Positions 44,968-54,788 of a stretch of DNA of 64,000 bases are shown piece after piece. The number at the start of each line of letters is the position of its first letter. Position 1 is the stretch's first letter. Under the pieces are notes generated by a model, which ran no database searches, had not been told where the DNA came from, and was given only the letters and a program-made list of their open reading frames with translations. This DNA comes from Chryseobacterium camelliae (GTDB lineage: Bacteria; Bacteroidota; Bacteroidia; Flavobacteriales; Weeksellaceae), in the NCBI RefSeq assembly GCF_027920545.1, contig NZ_CP115859.1:1116001-1180000 (forward strand), in the 5' to 3' direction. The translations under genes were made by a program, and so were the position numbers.

Positions 44968-45393
44968 TTACTGCGAAATAATCGTATACACTAATGTGTG
45001 ATATATAAATTTTGAATCCAAATTAATATTTTTAACAGAACCTCCTGAAAGAAAATTATTATCTATGGCAATTTTTTCATCGATACCACCTTTACGTTTA
45101 TCAATAAGTGCATATTCCATAGTATCGTCATTTTGTTCGGTAAAAACTTTTTTTTCAGCATTATACAATTGCTGCCGTATTTTTACCTGAAAACCGGAAA
45201 GACTGGATACTTTAATATATTTTGCTTCAGACACAACAGAGGTTTTATTTTCTGCTAATGCATTAGAAATATTGCTCGGAACCGAGATTGTCTGAATAGG
45301 ATACAACTTTATATTAAGCCTTACAGATTCCTGTGCAAGGCATTTCAGCGATGCAATCAAGAAAAATATTAATATAAGGTGTTTACAGTACAT
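44968..45393 (-). CDS. Second pilin-like secreted subunit
   Basis: About 141 residues from ATG 45393 (longer frame needs TTG). Signal peptide: KHLILIFFLIASLKCLAQ. The mature N-terminus ESVRLNIKLYPIQTISV is clearly related to the 44114 gene's first strand (NVTLNVKLKPIQTLVV). It shares FQVKIRQQ with the pilin's FEVKVKSAD and ends with TLVYTIISQ like the pilin's TLTYTILAK. It may be a minor or initiator subunit. Separated by 314 bases from the main operon and transcribed in the same direction. Confidence 0.7.
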   Translation of the reverse strand: MYCKHLILIFFLIASLKCLAQESVRLNIKLYPIQTISVPSNISNALAENKTSVVSEAKYIKVSSLSGFQVKIRQQLYNAEKKVFTEQNDDTMEYALIDKRKGGIDEKIAIDNNFLSGGSVKNINLDSKFIYHTLVYTIISQ

Positions 45394-45754
45394 ACCGGCA
45401 ATTAGATTTTTCACCAATCAGATACTTAGTAAAAATAAGAAAAAAATATTTATTAAATCATTTTTATGGGAATTTTTCATGTTTTTTTATTTATTCATCA
45501 ATCGATTTTCTTTATTGTTGAATTTCAGATCTTAACAGAATTCAAATACAATAAAGCGGAATCTTTTCTGTTGTTTTTCATCTGTTTTATAATTCATTGC
45601 TTGGGTCTCTGCAAAAAACCTACATCTAATTTCTGTAAATCTCTCCTCATTCGAAAAAATTAAGACTCTGCTTGTTAATTTTCTAATTCAAATCTCCTTT
45701 AAATCTTTATCATAAATTCTGTAAAAAATATTAGCTTTACGATTATTTATTTCT
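45394..45754. other. Divergent intergenic region, pilin 2 / yaiO-like gene
   Basis: About 360 AT-rich bases. A 65-codon plus-strand frame at 45466-45663 starts MGIFHVFLFIHQSIFF but has no ribosome site, looks like random AT-rich sequence, and is rejected. It should hold the promoters of both divergent genes, but I found no exact TAnnTTTG. Confidence 0.5.
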
Positions 45755-46993
45755 ATGATGAAAACACTTTTTAGTTTTTTACTTCTCTTATTATTACCCT
45801 TTACTTTATACAGCCAAGAAAATCTGACCTCAGATGAGCTGTTTAATAAAGCCAGAAAAGCTGCTTTCGACGAAAAAGATTATCCTGCTGCGATCAAACT
45901 TGCGCAACAGGCATTGGAAAAATCACCGGATTATACGGATATCTCTGTTTTTCTGGGGAGAGTGTATACCTGGAGCGACGATCCTACTTCAGCAAGACAA
46001 GTCTTTGATAAACTTGACCAGAGAAACGTACAGGATGAAGATTTTTTTATCGCATACGCTTCGCTCGAATACTGGAACAAGCAGTATGAAAAAGCGATTA
46101 CTATTCTCGACAAAGGCTTAAGCTATCATCCTCAATCTCAAGAATTGTGGCTATTGAAGGCAAAAGTATATAACAGCAACAATCAATTTGTAGAAGCTGA
46201 AAAAGCGACCTCATCCGTACTGGAAATCAATCCTAAAAATACTGAAGCCAGAGCTCTTTCCATAAGAATTAAAGAATTAACTTCTAAAAACGCTTTAGGC
46301 ATTACCTATAACTTTTCACATTTTGATCAACAATTTGATGATGACTGGCATATTATAAGTGTTAGTTACAAAAGATCTACTTCCATTGGACCTTTCATTA
46401 TAAAAGGGAATTATGCCAATAAGTTTGCAAAAAACGGGACCCAAATTGAATTGGAAGCTTACCCGAGAATTTCCAACACATTTTATTTGTATGCCGGTGC
46501 AGGGTATTCTAATGACGTAGGTATCTTCCCAAAATATCGTACCGGAGTTTCACTTTTTGCCAATCTTTCTCACAGTTTCGAGGGGGAACTGGGATATCGA
46601 CAGCTTTTCTTCAGCAATAATATTTGGATGTACACTGCTTCCCTCGGAAAATATTATAAAAACTTCTGGTTCAATCTTCGTACTTATATTTCTCCGGATC
46701 AAAAAAACATCTCTCATTCTTATACCGGAACGATGCGTTATTACACAAAAGCTGCCTATGACTATTTGGGCTTCCAGATAGGAACAGGAATAAGCCCGGA
46801 AGACAATATTAATAACCTCTTAGAGAACGAAACCTACAAATTAAAAACTTTTAAAGTAGGCGGAGAATATAATTTTTCAATTAGCAAATCAAATCTGTTC
46901 TCTGTTTCGGCCACTTATTATCACCAAGAATATCGTCCGAATGAAAAGGGAAATCAATTTGATATTAATCTGGGGTATACCAAAACTTTTTAA
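45755..46993 (+). CDS. YaiO-like outer-membrane protein with TPR domain
   Basis: 412 residues. Signal peptide 1-20 (FSFLLLLLLPFTLYSQ). Residues ~25-170 are TPR-like helical repeats (LFNKARKAAFDEKDYPAAIK; YAS-LEYWNKQYEKAITILD). Residues ~180-412 form an outer-membrane barrel with repeated Y/F-G patterns and a last strand FDINLGYTKTF. This is the YaiO plan and recalls PgaA, which has TPRs in front of a polysaccharide-exporting barrel. It lies convergent to the synthase operon 47103-54599. Likely role: outer-membrane passage of a polymer; inference from family and position. Confidence 0.85.
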   Translation: MMKTLFSFLLLLLLPFTLYSQENLTSDELFNKARKAAFDEKDYPAAIKLAQQALEKSPDYTDISVFLGRVYTWSDDPTSARQVFDKLDQRNVQDEDFFIAYASLEYWNKQYEKAITILDKGLSYHPQSQELWLLKAKVYNSNNQFVEAEKATSSVLEINPKNTEARALSIRIKELTSKNALGITYNFSHFDQQFDDDWHIISVSYKRSTSIGPFIIKGNYANKFAKNGTQIELEAYPRISNTFYLYAGAGYSNDVGIFPKYRTGVSLFANLSHSFEGELGYRQLFFSNNIWMYTASLGKYYKNFWFNLRTYISPDQKNISHSYTGTMRYYTKAAYDYLGFQIGTGISPEDNINNLLENETYKLKTFKVGGEYNFSISKSNLFSVSATYYHQEYRPNEKGNQFDINLGYTKTF

Positions 46994-47102
46994 ATCTACC
47001 TGATCAGGTTTTCGAGATAAGGCTAATTATATTGCTTTTAATAGCCTCAAAAAAACCTCTTAAAACCCGGATATTGAATTGAATTTCAAATACTTGCTGA
47101 CA

Positions 47103-49232
47103 TTAACGTTTCTGATCCTGCAAAAAATCAGATATTTCAGGATGATCATTGATAAAATCATTTACATTTGAATTAAAAAAGTAAGACCATTTGCTGAGTC
47201 CTGCCTTTTGTTCAAATCCATTTTTAGGCCCTAAAGAACATAATGCATTTTTAGGAATAAAAAAAGACAACAATCCTATTCCCAACATGATTACACCTAT
47301 ATAAAATGATTTAAAGCCTGACTTGGCAACAAACCAGAAAGGAGCAAAAGATGCCACTATTAAAATACACATTAACGCGATGTTTTTGGTACTCAGCATT
47401 CCGCTGAACTGAAGCATCTGTTTCATTTCATCACGACTATAGTAAAGTACATCAGCTCCCAATGCATGATGTGATTCGGAAAAATATAAAAATAATATGT
47501 ACTGCCCCACCACAAACAGAGTACATGCCATCATTGCCAATATTTTGGCCCATTTTTCTTTTATAAAATTAATGAGCAGATAGAGAATACCCATTCCGAA
47601 AATAACCTGAAATACAAATAATATATTTTCTGCAAAAAGGTTTTTCGCAAGTAAGGAAGTATTAAATGTGGTAAAATTATATCGATACCATCCCCACTCT
47701 GCCAATACTCCTAATAAAAATAAAAACAGGAATACCATCGCAAAAATACCCCATTGTCTGAGACCAAGTTTCAGGATGGCTAAAACCCTTTTCTTCCAGG
47801 GTAAATTTTTATCTTCCTGACTGAAGCCTTGTCTGGTCATTTCACCCCAAGCATGTGATTTTTTAAAATAATCTACGAATCCTTTTACGCCTGCTTTTAC
47901 AACTACCGGATGAAAATAGAAGGGCTCAATCACTGCCGTCGAAATTAAGGTAAGGAAATCTTTTCTTTTAGTATACACCTGTCTGCTTATAAGATCTACC
48001 AAAATGGCATAAACAGAATAGAGGATTCCTGTAGAGATGACCAATGCAAAAAGGACAATAAAGAATGACCAGTTGACTATTCCCAGAAGCAAGAAAATAA
48101 AGAAAATGATAATTCCTGAAAATTCTACCAGTGGACCTAAAAACTCAAAAAAGAACCAATACGGAAGGCTTACCATTCCTAATTTGCCATAATTAGGATT
48201 AAACATCAGTTTTCTGTGTTTCCATAGAGTTTCCATGGTACCGCGCATCCATCGGTTTCTTTGTTTTCGCAGTATGTCTTTTGTTTCAGGTACTTCCGTC
48301 CAACATAACGGATCAGGGATATTTACTACTTCATAAGGTTCTTTCTTTTCTTCCATATACCTTCTCATCCGCACCACCAGCTCCATATCTTCTCCCACCG
48401 TATTTTTATCATAACCGCCACAAGCTAATACAATACTTCTGTCGAAAGCTCCGAAAGCTCCTGAGATCAAAATCAGTCCGGAAGCTCTTGACCATGCCAT
48501 ACGACCTAATACAAATGCCCTGATGTATTCCAAAGCCTGGCTTCGTCCCAACCATGTTTTAGGAATATTAACATCCGTAACTTTGCCGTTTTCTATTTTA
48601 CAGTTGTTGGCCAGTCGAATTACTCCTCCACAGGCAATTACTCTTTTATCGGTCTGCTCCAGGAATGGTTTTGCCAGTCTCAGAACGGCATCCTGTTCCA
48701 AAATACAGTCCACATCTATACATACGATATATTCTCCGGAAGAAATATTCACTCCTACATTTAAAGCATCTGCCTTTCCTCCGTTTTCTTTATCTACAAC
48801 GATCAGCTTTTTAAAAGCGGGGTTTTTACTTTTATAAATCCCGCGTATTGGTCTTGTTTCAATATCTCCCTGTACAAAGAAAGACACAGATTCCAGTTCA
48901 TAGGCTTTAATAAGCTTTTCCATGGAATCATCTTTACTGCCATCATTTACAATAATAATTTCCAGATTATGATAATACAAAGACAACAGTGATCTTACAT
49001 TCTCGACAATAGTCATTCCTTCATTGTAGGCAGGAGCAATAAGGCTGAAAACAGGGGCATTAGGATTAGCCGCTATAATACTGTAATCTGTAAAGGTATT
49101 TTCATTTTTATATCGGATAACCGCTCCCAACGCATAAATCCCTATCCAGGCATAGATGAGGAAAACAGCTGCCGAGTACAGTAAAAACAGCCAAATAACA
49201 ATTTCATAAATAATATGTGCGAATTCTAGCAT
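47103..49232 (-). CDS. Processive family 2 glycosyltransferase (exopolysaccharide synthase)
   Basis: 709 residues. An N-terminal membrane helix (~8-37) precedes the GT-A domain: D97 (IIVNDGSKDDS), D173/D175 (CIDVDC), ED281-282 (the TED-like GEDMEL) and QRNRW at 324-328. This D-D-D-QxxRW set marks processive synthases such as BcsA, PgaC or hyaluronan synthase. About seven further helices from ~365 to ~665 form the export channel. It starts within the last seven bases of the HEAT gene, so the two are coupled. The polymer cannot be told; no deacetylase or PilZ domain is visible. Confidence 0.92.
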   Translation of the reverse strand: MLEFAHIIYEIVIWLFLLYSAAVFLIYAWIGIYALGAVIRYKNENTFTDYSIIAANPNAPVFSLIAPAYNEGMTIVENVRSLLSLYYHNLEIIIVNDGSKDDSMEKLIKAYELESVSFFVQGDIETRPIRGIYKSKNPAFKKLIVVDKENGGKADALNVGVNISSGEYIVCIDVDCILEQDAVLRLAKPFLEQTDKRVIACGGVIRLANNCKIENGKVTDVNIPKTWLGRSQALEYIRAFVLGRMAWSRASGLILISGAFGAFDRSIVLACGGYDKNTVGEDMELVVRMRRYMEEKKEPYEVVNIPDPLCWTEVPETKDILRKQRNRWMRGTMETLWKHRKLMFNPNYGKLGMVSLPYWFFFEFLGPLVEFSGIIIFFIFLLLGIVNWSFFIVLFALVISTGILYSVYAILVDLISRQVYTKRKDFLTLISTAVIEPFYFHPVVVKAGVKGFVDYFKKSHAWGEMTRQGFSQEDKNLPWKKRVLAILKLGLRQWGIFAMVFLFLFLLGVLAEWGWYRYNFTTFNTSLLAKNLFAENILFVFQVIFGMGILYLLINFIKEKWAKILAMMACTLFVVGQYILFLYFSESHHALGADVLYYSRDEMKQMLQFSGMLSTKNIALMCILIVASFAPFWFVAKSGFKSFYIGVIMLGIGLLSFFIPKNALCSLGPKNGFEQKAGLSKWSYFFNSNVNDFINDHPEISDFLQDQKR

Positions 49233-50302
49233 ATCCTTTCCTGTAATGCGTGTTTAATGATCTGAACCAATTGTGGGCATGAGGAATCATTTGTTATGAT
49301 TTCGAGTAAATAATCATGGTACCCTAAAGCAAGAAGTGCTTCCGCAGCAGCAATTTTCACTCCCGGAAGATGGGTTCCGTTCAGTTTTTCTTTATAAAAA
49401 TCTGCACAACGAGGATCATGAGACAATTTCATAGCCTTCAGTATTTCTATTTGTACCTCCAAAGGCTGTTCTTCATAGATTTCTTTGAATTCTGTAATCG
49501 TAGAAGGGTTTTCCAATGCCTGTAATGCTTTTACCGCTTCAATACGAACATCGATAGACGGATGAACTAACTGAACTTTCGCTTTATCATAAAAGCCCAA
49601 CATTTGAAATTTTCTCAGCAATCGCAACCCAAAAATGACCACGGATGTATTTTGACTATCCAGCCATACATTTACCACCTGCTGACATTGATCAGGATCA
49701 AGATTGATCGACCGAAGCAGACGAAGCTGCTGCCAATCTGAAATGATATAGGCAAAATCATTCAAAAAATGAAGGCCCTGAAATCCTTGAAACACCACCA
49801 TTGCATACTGCGCTTCCTGATACACCTGAGGAGAAGGATGCGTAAGAAAAGGCATAATTTTCGGAACCGCCATTTCAACTTTCATGGCCGTAAGTTCCTG
49901 GATCCCTTCTGCGATAAGGTGTGGTTTCTTTTGTTCTAGTTTATTTAACGCTTCCTTTTGAAGATTATAGTCTGTAAAAATTTTTTTGATCTCATCTTGT
50001 GCTCCCCCGGAAAATTTTTTCTCGGAAGCCACCAGTCTTTCTAAAAAAAGATTTCTAAATGAGGATTCCTGAGAATAGGTATTAAAAATTTCATCATCCT
50101 TTTTATCCTCCGAACCATAGACAATCGCCTCCGAAACTTTCTCATCGATCATAGCAGACCATTTATGAGTATGATTCAAGGTTTTATACTGATAAAAGCT
50201 ATACAGGAGTACCGCTATAATCAATAGCAAAACCAGGAGCAATATTCCTAAGAATGTAAGGAACAGCTCGTGTACCGAAACATATAAAAACACAGAGGTC
50301 AT
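49226..50302 (-). CDS. Membrane-anchored HEAT-repeat protein
   Basis: 358 residues. One helix at ~10-36 (ELFLTFLGILLLVLLLIIAV) anchors it, and the rest is cytoplasmic. Helical repeats run from ~110 to the end, with HEAT-like units such as VPKIMPFLTHPSPQVYQEAQ and SIDVRIEAVKALQALE. Such repeats bind proteins. Its coupling to the synthase and position after the response regulator suggest a connector that controls the synthase in response to phosphorylation. Inference from order; no direct motif shows it. Confidence 0.88.
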   Translation of the reverse strand: MTSVFLYVSVHELFLTFLGILLLVLLLIIAVLLYSFYQYKTLNHTHKWSAMIDEKVSEAIVYGSEDKKDDEIFNTYSQESSFRNLFLERLVASEKKFSGGAQDEIKKIFTDYNLQKEALNKLEQKKPHLIAEGIQELTAMKVEMAVPKIMPFLTHPSPQVYQEAQYAMVVFQGFQGLHFLNDFAYIISDWQQLRLLRSINLDPDQCQQVVNVWLDSQNTSVVIFGLRLLRKFQMLGFYDKAKVQLVHPSIDVRIEAVKALQALENPSTITEFKEIYEEQPLEVQIEILKAMKLSHDPRCADFYKEKLNGTHLPGVKIAAAEALLALGYHDYLLEIITNDSSCPQLVQIIKHALQERIC

Positions 50303-50306
50303 TTTT

Positions 50307-50663
50307 CTATTTTGCAGTAATTCTTTTTATACGAAGTATTAATTCAGTCGGACTAAATGGCTTTACCATAAAATCTGAAGCTCCTAAATCAAAAGCTTCC
50401 AATACTACCTCTTCCTGCCCAAGGCTCGAAAGCATAATCACCGGTATTTTTTTACCAAATGATCTGATCGCTGAAAGTATTTCTGTACCTGAGGCAAAAG
50501 GCATCATGATATCCGTAATAATAAGGTCTATTTCTGTTTCTCTAATGGTATCAATAGCTTCTTTACCATTACGGGTAACAATTACCTCATATCCTTCTTT
50601 CAACAACTTGTGTTCTACTGTTTTCAATATCAACTCATCGTCTTCGGCAATCAAGATTAACAT
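50307..50663 (-). CDS. Single-domain response regulator
   Basis: 118 residues, receiver only. Acidic pocket DD at 8-9, phosphoacceptor D51 (LIITDIMMP), threonine/serine switch at S79-S80 and K101 (MVKPFSP). No output domain, so it must act by protein contact, most likely on the HEAT protein that starts four bases later. Phosphate should come from the hybrid kinase 50682-54599 upstream. Confidence 0.95.
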   Translation of the reverse strand: MLILIAEDDELILKTVEHKLLKEGYEVIVTRNGKEAIDTIRETEIDLIITDIMMPFASGTEILSAIRSFGKKIPVIMLSSLGQEEVVLEAFDLGASDFMVKPFSPTELILRIKRITAK

Positions 50664-50681
50664 ACTTATCCTTTTTAAATT

Positions 50682-53600
50682 TTATTGATTTATTAGCTTA
50701 TTTATTAAATGTTCTCCTATTCTAATTTCTTTGTTTAATGCATTTTCCATCTCCTCATAATCAGAATTCTGATCTATGTTTTTTTCCCAATCTCCAGCAA
50801 GTTGTGCCAGTTTAAACAATCCGGCAGTACCGGAAGTTCCTTTCAGCTTATGTAAAAATGCCTTTGCCGCTTCCCAATCTCTCTCTTCAGTAATCTGTTT
50901 TAATTTACCAGAAGATTGTTTAAGCTCCTGAATGACCAAATTTAAGAAGAAAGTCTTAAATCCTTCGTCATCTCCAATCTGTTCTTTCAACATATCTATA
51001 TTCAGATGCTCCTCAACAGGCAGATCATCTTTTGCTTTTTCTTCTTCTCCATCTTCAGCTTTTAAATATTTTTTCAACATATTTAAAAGATCATTCTGTC
51101 TGAGAGGTTTAGGCAAAAAATCTGACATTCCCGAGTCTATACATTTTTCTTTTTCACCTGTAACATTTCCTGCGGTTACCCCAATAATAGGAACTTTTTT
51201 ATAATCCGGCAACAATCGGATCTGTTTTGTCGCTTCAATCCCATCCATCACCGGCATCTGCACATCCATCAAAATAACATCAAAAACCTGCTGTTTACAT
51301 TGATCCAAAGCTTGCTGCCCGTTTACCACTTCTGTCAATGTTGCATTAGGCGTAAGCGAATTCATCATCCTTTGATTCAGCGCCATATTTACAGGGTTAT
51401 CATCTGCCAATAGCACTTTCAGAGATTGCATAAATACGGAAATCTCATCATTTGTCTTAGCAACAGGAGCCTCAGTCTCTTTTTTCGAATACTGAATAGC
51501 TCTGCTCAAGGTAATATACAACTCATCGGATTTAATCGGTTTTAGCAAACAGTATGATTTTTCATCCTGACGGAAAGAGGAAATCACTTCGTGCTCTTCC
51601 GAAGAGGTATGAAGCACAATAAGAGGGGTCATCTCGCCTTGTTTTTCAAATAATTCCTTTATTTTATCTATGGTTTCCAGTCCTGATAATATCGGCATGT
51701 GATAATCCATCAGAATGATGTCAAAACGCTCTCCTTGCATCAGTAACTGAATGGCTTCCAATCCGTTCGCTGCTAACTCCGACTTTATATTTTTATAATC
51801 CAGCATATGCTTCAGGATCATTCTGTTATTTTCATTATCATCTACAATAAGCACACGCTCTATTTCCAGATCTGTGATATCACTTGCATCTTCCAATTCA
51901 TAAGGAACTTCGATATCAAAGAAAAATACAGATCCTTCTCCAATTTCACTGGTTAACGACAGATTGCTACCCATATATTTCAGGATATTGTTGGAAATAG
52001 TCAATCCTAATCCGGTTCCTCCATATTTTTTGCTTACCGAGCTGTCTTCCTGGGTAAATGCATCAAAAATACGCTGCTGTTTTTCCAAAGGAATTCCTAT
52101 TCCCGTATCTCTTACAGAAAAACGAAGAGTAATTATTTTATCATCACGCTTCAATTTTTCTATTTTGAGCTCAATTTCCCCCTGTCCCGTAAATTTCACC
52201 GCATTTCCGAGCAAATTAATTAATACCTGTTTGATTCGGGATTCATCCAGCCATAATGTTCGGGGCAATCCCTGCTCGATGTTCAGAAGCAATTCCAGAT
52301 CTTTTCTTTGTGCCTGATACAAAACAACATTTACCACCTGATTGGCCAAGTCGTAGATATTATATTTATCGATAAACAATTCAAGTTTTCCTGATTCAAT
52401 TTTAGAGAAATCAAGAATATCATTGATGATATTTAATAAGCTGTTTCCGGATTCATTGATATAGTTCAGGTACTGAATCTGTAGATCATTTAGCGGAGTT
52501 TTCAGCAAGAGGTCAGAGAATCCTATCACACCATTTAAAGGGGTACGGATTTCATGGCTCATATTGGCTAAAAACTCAGATTTTGCCTTACTTGCCAGAT
52601 CGGCAAGCTCTTTAGCTTTTTTCAGCTCTTCGTTGATTTTTACCGAATTTGTAATATTCTGTGTAAAAATGATAATTCCTCCTGTTTCACCATCATTCAT
52701 ATTCCAAGGAATAACCTCCCAATTGAAATGCTGAGGTACATCAAAGCCCATTATTTCAAATATCTGATTTTCATTTTTATAAGAAATTCCTTTCAAGGCT
52801 TCTTTATAAATATTTTTTCTTTCTTCTGATACATCAGGATAAATACTAAACAGGTTTTTACCAATAATATCCTGATTGCCCTGATGAAACTCTTCCTTCC
52901 ACCTTTTGCTTACCGAAACATGATTCAGATCCTTATCAAACATTGCTACTGCTGCCGGCACATTATTGATAAAAGACCGAAGCATAGCTTCTTTACGTTC
53001 CAGTTCCAGGTATGTTTTTTTTGTATCATCTATATCCTGAATAATCCCGAAAATCCTTACACAATCATCGCCCTCAAACTCCGGAATTCCTTTTACCCTT
53101 ACCCAAATCAATGTTCCGTCCTGTCTCTTAAGCTGTAATTCTTCATCATAAGAAATTCCTTTTTCCATAGCTCTTGTCAGCAAAAACCGCAATCTTTCTC
53201 CACTTTCCTTTTCATAAAATCCAATTGAAGTCTCAAAATCAGGAATAAAGTTCTTATCAACTTTATGAATATTTCGTGTAGATTCTGACCAAAATATCGT
53301 GCGTGATTTAAGATTCATTTCCCACCCTCCTACTTGGGCAACCATGCTGGTCTGTTCCAATATTTTTTTTGTATTGATGAGATCTCTTTCCAACTGTATG
53401 CGCTCGGTCATATTGAGTGCTGTACTTACGACATAAGGAGTTCCTGTTTCATCTGTTTCTACCATGTTATGGTACATCCAATAAATTTGTTTTCCGTCTT
53501 TTGCCTGAAGGATCATCATTCCTGAATCTTCTTTATTAGAAGTAATGCGCAATAAATATTGATTCAACAATCCTCTATGATCTACGGGAACTAAATCTTT

Positions 53601-54599
53601 TAAATTTAAAGAAGTCACTTCTTCCTTAGCATATTTTAAAACCTCCCGGCCTTTTTCATTCACTGCCAGAATATTCCCTTCCATATCGTGCATGCTCATC
53701 AATCCGATTGCATTCTCGAAAAAATTTCTAAATCTACGTTCTGAACTTTCCAGCTTGTGACGTTCCTGTCTTTCCTGGGTAACATTTCTTCCAAAACAGA
53801 AAATCTCTGTTTTGCCCATATTCTGCTTCAGCTGCCATTCTATGATTATATCTTCAGCACCGGCAATTTTCGTGTATGTTGTGTAATCTATTCCATTTTC
53901 TTTTACGGATAATTCTCTGCATAATTCTCTCAGCTTTTTATTATTTTCTCCCAAGAGTTCTATGAAATCTTTTTCAAGAGCTTCATTCTTCTTTATAAGA
54001 AAGGTATTTTCAAACCCGGGATTAACATTTTTCAATTTAAATCCGTTATCCAAAACACAAATAATATTGTTGGTAATCGTAAAGGTTTCGGAAAAATATT
54101 CGGCCTGAATATTTTTCCTCTTGCTTATCAGTATTTTAGTAATTGCTTCTCCTAATTTTTTCAAAGAATGTATCTGCTTCTCAGAAAGGGTTTTAGGTTT
54201 ATAATCTATCACACAGACTGTTCCCAATATAAAGCCCATATCATCAATCAAAGGAACTCCGGCATAAAAACGAATGCCACCTTCTCTAATAATCTGATTT
54301 GAAGAGGAACGATCATCTAAAAAAGTGTCGTTAATCACCAGCACTTCCCTATCCATAATCGTATATTGACAAACTGTATCTCTACGGGCTACAAAATCCA
54401 AAGAAATTCCCACACAGCTCTGAATCGTCTGTGTTTTCAGTTCCATCATGGCAATTAATGAAGCCGGGCAATCGGCAATAAGACAGGCTGCTTCTGCAAA
54501 TACATCCAGGTCAGGATCCTTTCCCAGATTTAAAAGGTCATAAATTTTAAGTCTTTCCAGTCTTTCCGCTTCATTTTCAGGAACAGGGTATTTATTCAT
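50682..54599 (-). CDS. Hybrid sensor histidine kinase with GAF, PAS, two receivers and Hpt
   Basis: 1305 residues, no membrane helix, so cytoplasmic. GAF-like domain ~1-160. About four PAS domains follow between ~165 and ~665. HisKA carries H682 in MSHEIRTPLNGVIG, then HATPase with NLLGNAVKFTGQGE and DTGIGIPLEKQQRIF and GGTGLGL. Receivers with D965 and D1112 and an Hpt domain with H1250 (AFLHKLKGTSG) complete a phosphorelay. Phosphate can flow H-D-H to the single-domain regulator downstream. No HTH, so output runs through proteins in the operon. Confidence 0.95.
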   Translation of the reverse strand: MNKYPVPENEAERLERLKIYDLLNLGKDPDLDVFAEAACLIADCPASLIAMMELKTQTIQSCVGISLDFVARRDTVCQYTIMDREVLVINDTFLDDRSSSNQIIREGGIRFYAGVPLIDDMGFILGTVCVIDYKPKTLSEKQIHSLKKLGEAITKILISKRKNIQAEYFSETFTITNNIICVLDNGFKLKNVNPGFENTFLIKKNEALEKDFIELLGENNKKLRELCRELSVKENGIDYTTYTKIAGAEDIIIEWQLKQNMGKTEIFCFGRNVTQERQERHKLESSERRFRNFFENAIGLMSMHDMEGNILAVNEKGREVLKYAKEEVTSLNLKDLVPVDHRGLLNQYLLRITSNKEDSGMMILQAKDGKQIYWMYHNMVETDETGTPYVVSTALNMTERIQLERDLINTKKILEQTSMVAQVGGWEMNLKSRTIFWSESTRNIHKVDKNFIPDFETSIGFYEKESGERLRFLLTRAMEKGISYDEELQLKRQDGTLIWVRVKGIPEFEGDDCVRIFGIIQDIDDTKKTYLELERKEAMLRSFINNVPAAVAMFDKDLNHVSVSKRWKEEFHQGNQDIIGKNLFSIYPDVSEERKNIYKEALKGISYKNENQIFEIMGFDVPQHFNWEVIPWNMNDGETGGIIIFTQNITNSVKINEELKKAKELADLASKAKSEFLANMSHEIRTPLNGVIGFSDLLLKTPLNDLQIQYLNYINESGNSLLNIINDILDFSKIESGKLELFIDKYNIYDLANQVVNVVLYQAQRKDLELLLNIEQGLPRTLWLDESRIKQVLINLLGNAVKFTGQGEIELKIEKLKRDDKIITLRFSVRDTGIGIPLEKQQRIFDAFTQEDSSVSKKYGGTGLGLTISNNILKYMGSNLSLTSEIGEGSVFFFDIEVPYELEDASDITDLEIERVLIVDDNENNRMILKHMLDYKNIKSELAANGLEAIQLLMQGERFDIILMDYHMPILSGLETIDKIKELFEKQGEMTPLIVLHTSSEEHEVISSFRQDEKSYCLLKPIKSDELYITLSRAIQYSKKETEAPVAKTNDEISVFMQSLKVLLADDNPVNMALNQRMMNSLTPNATLTEVVNGQQALDQCKQQVFDVILMDVQMPVMDGIEATKQIRLLPDYKKVPIIGVTAGNVTGEKEKCIDSGMSDFLPKPLRQNDLLNMLKKYLKAEDGEEEKAKDDLPVEEHLNIDMLKEQIGDDEGFKTFFLNLVIQELKQSSGKLKQITEERDWEAAKAFLHKLKGTSGTAGLFKLAQLAGDWEKNIDQNSDYEEMENALNKEIRIGEHLINKLINQ

Positions 54600-54738
54600 A
54601 CAGTATCGATTTGTATTTTATTAAATCTGAATATGCTAAAATTAGCCATTAAATATTCTATAAAAATAATGAATTAGAGAATATCATCAGAAGTAAAATA
54701 TTAATACCTTCAGTTTGTTCCAATAATTCTTTATCATA

Positions 54739-54768
54739 AAAAAATCTGCAGGAGACTGCAGATTTTTT
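54739..54768 (-). terminator. Terminator of the pglE-like gene
   Basis: A 12-bp stem (AAAAATCTGCAG and complement) with loop GAGA. A run of Ts follows on the minus strand. It lies 21 bases after the stop codon and closes the O-antigen-type unit. Confidence 0.9.
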
Positions 54769-54788
54769 ATTATTTATTTAAAAGCTTC

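Noticed and set aside
45466..45663. 65-codon frame upstream of the YaiO-like gene
   Set aside because: Composition follows the AT-rich background (many F, I, L), there is no ribosome site, and it lies in a divergent promoter region.
46994..47102. Weak inverted repeat GGCTA...TAGCC as terminator between the convergent YaiO-like and synthase genes
   Set aside because: The six-base stem with a long loop and no T-run on either strand is too weak to call.
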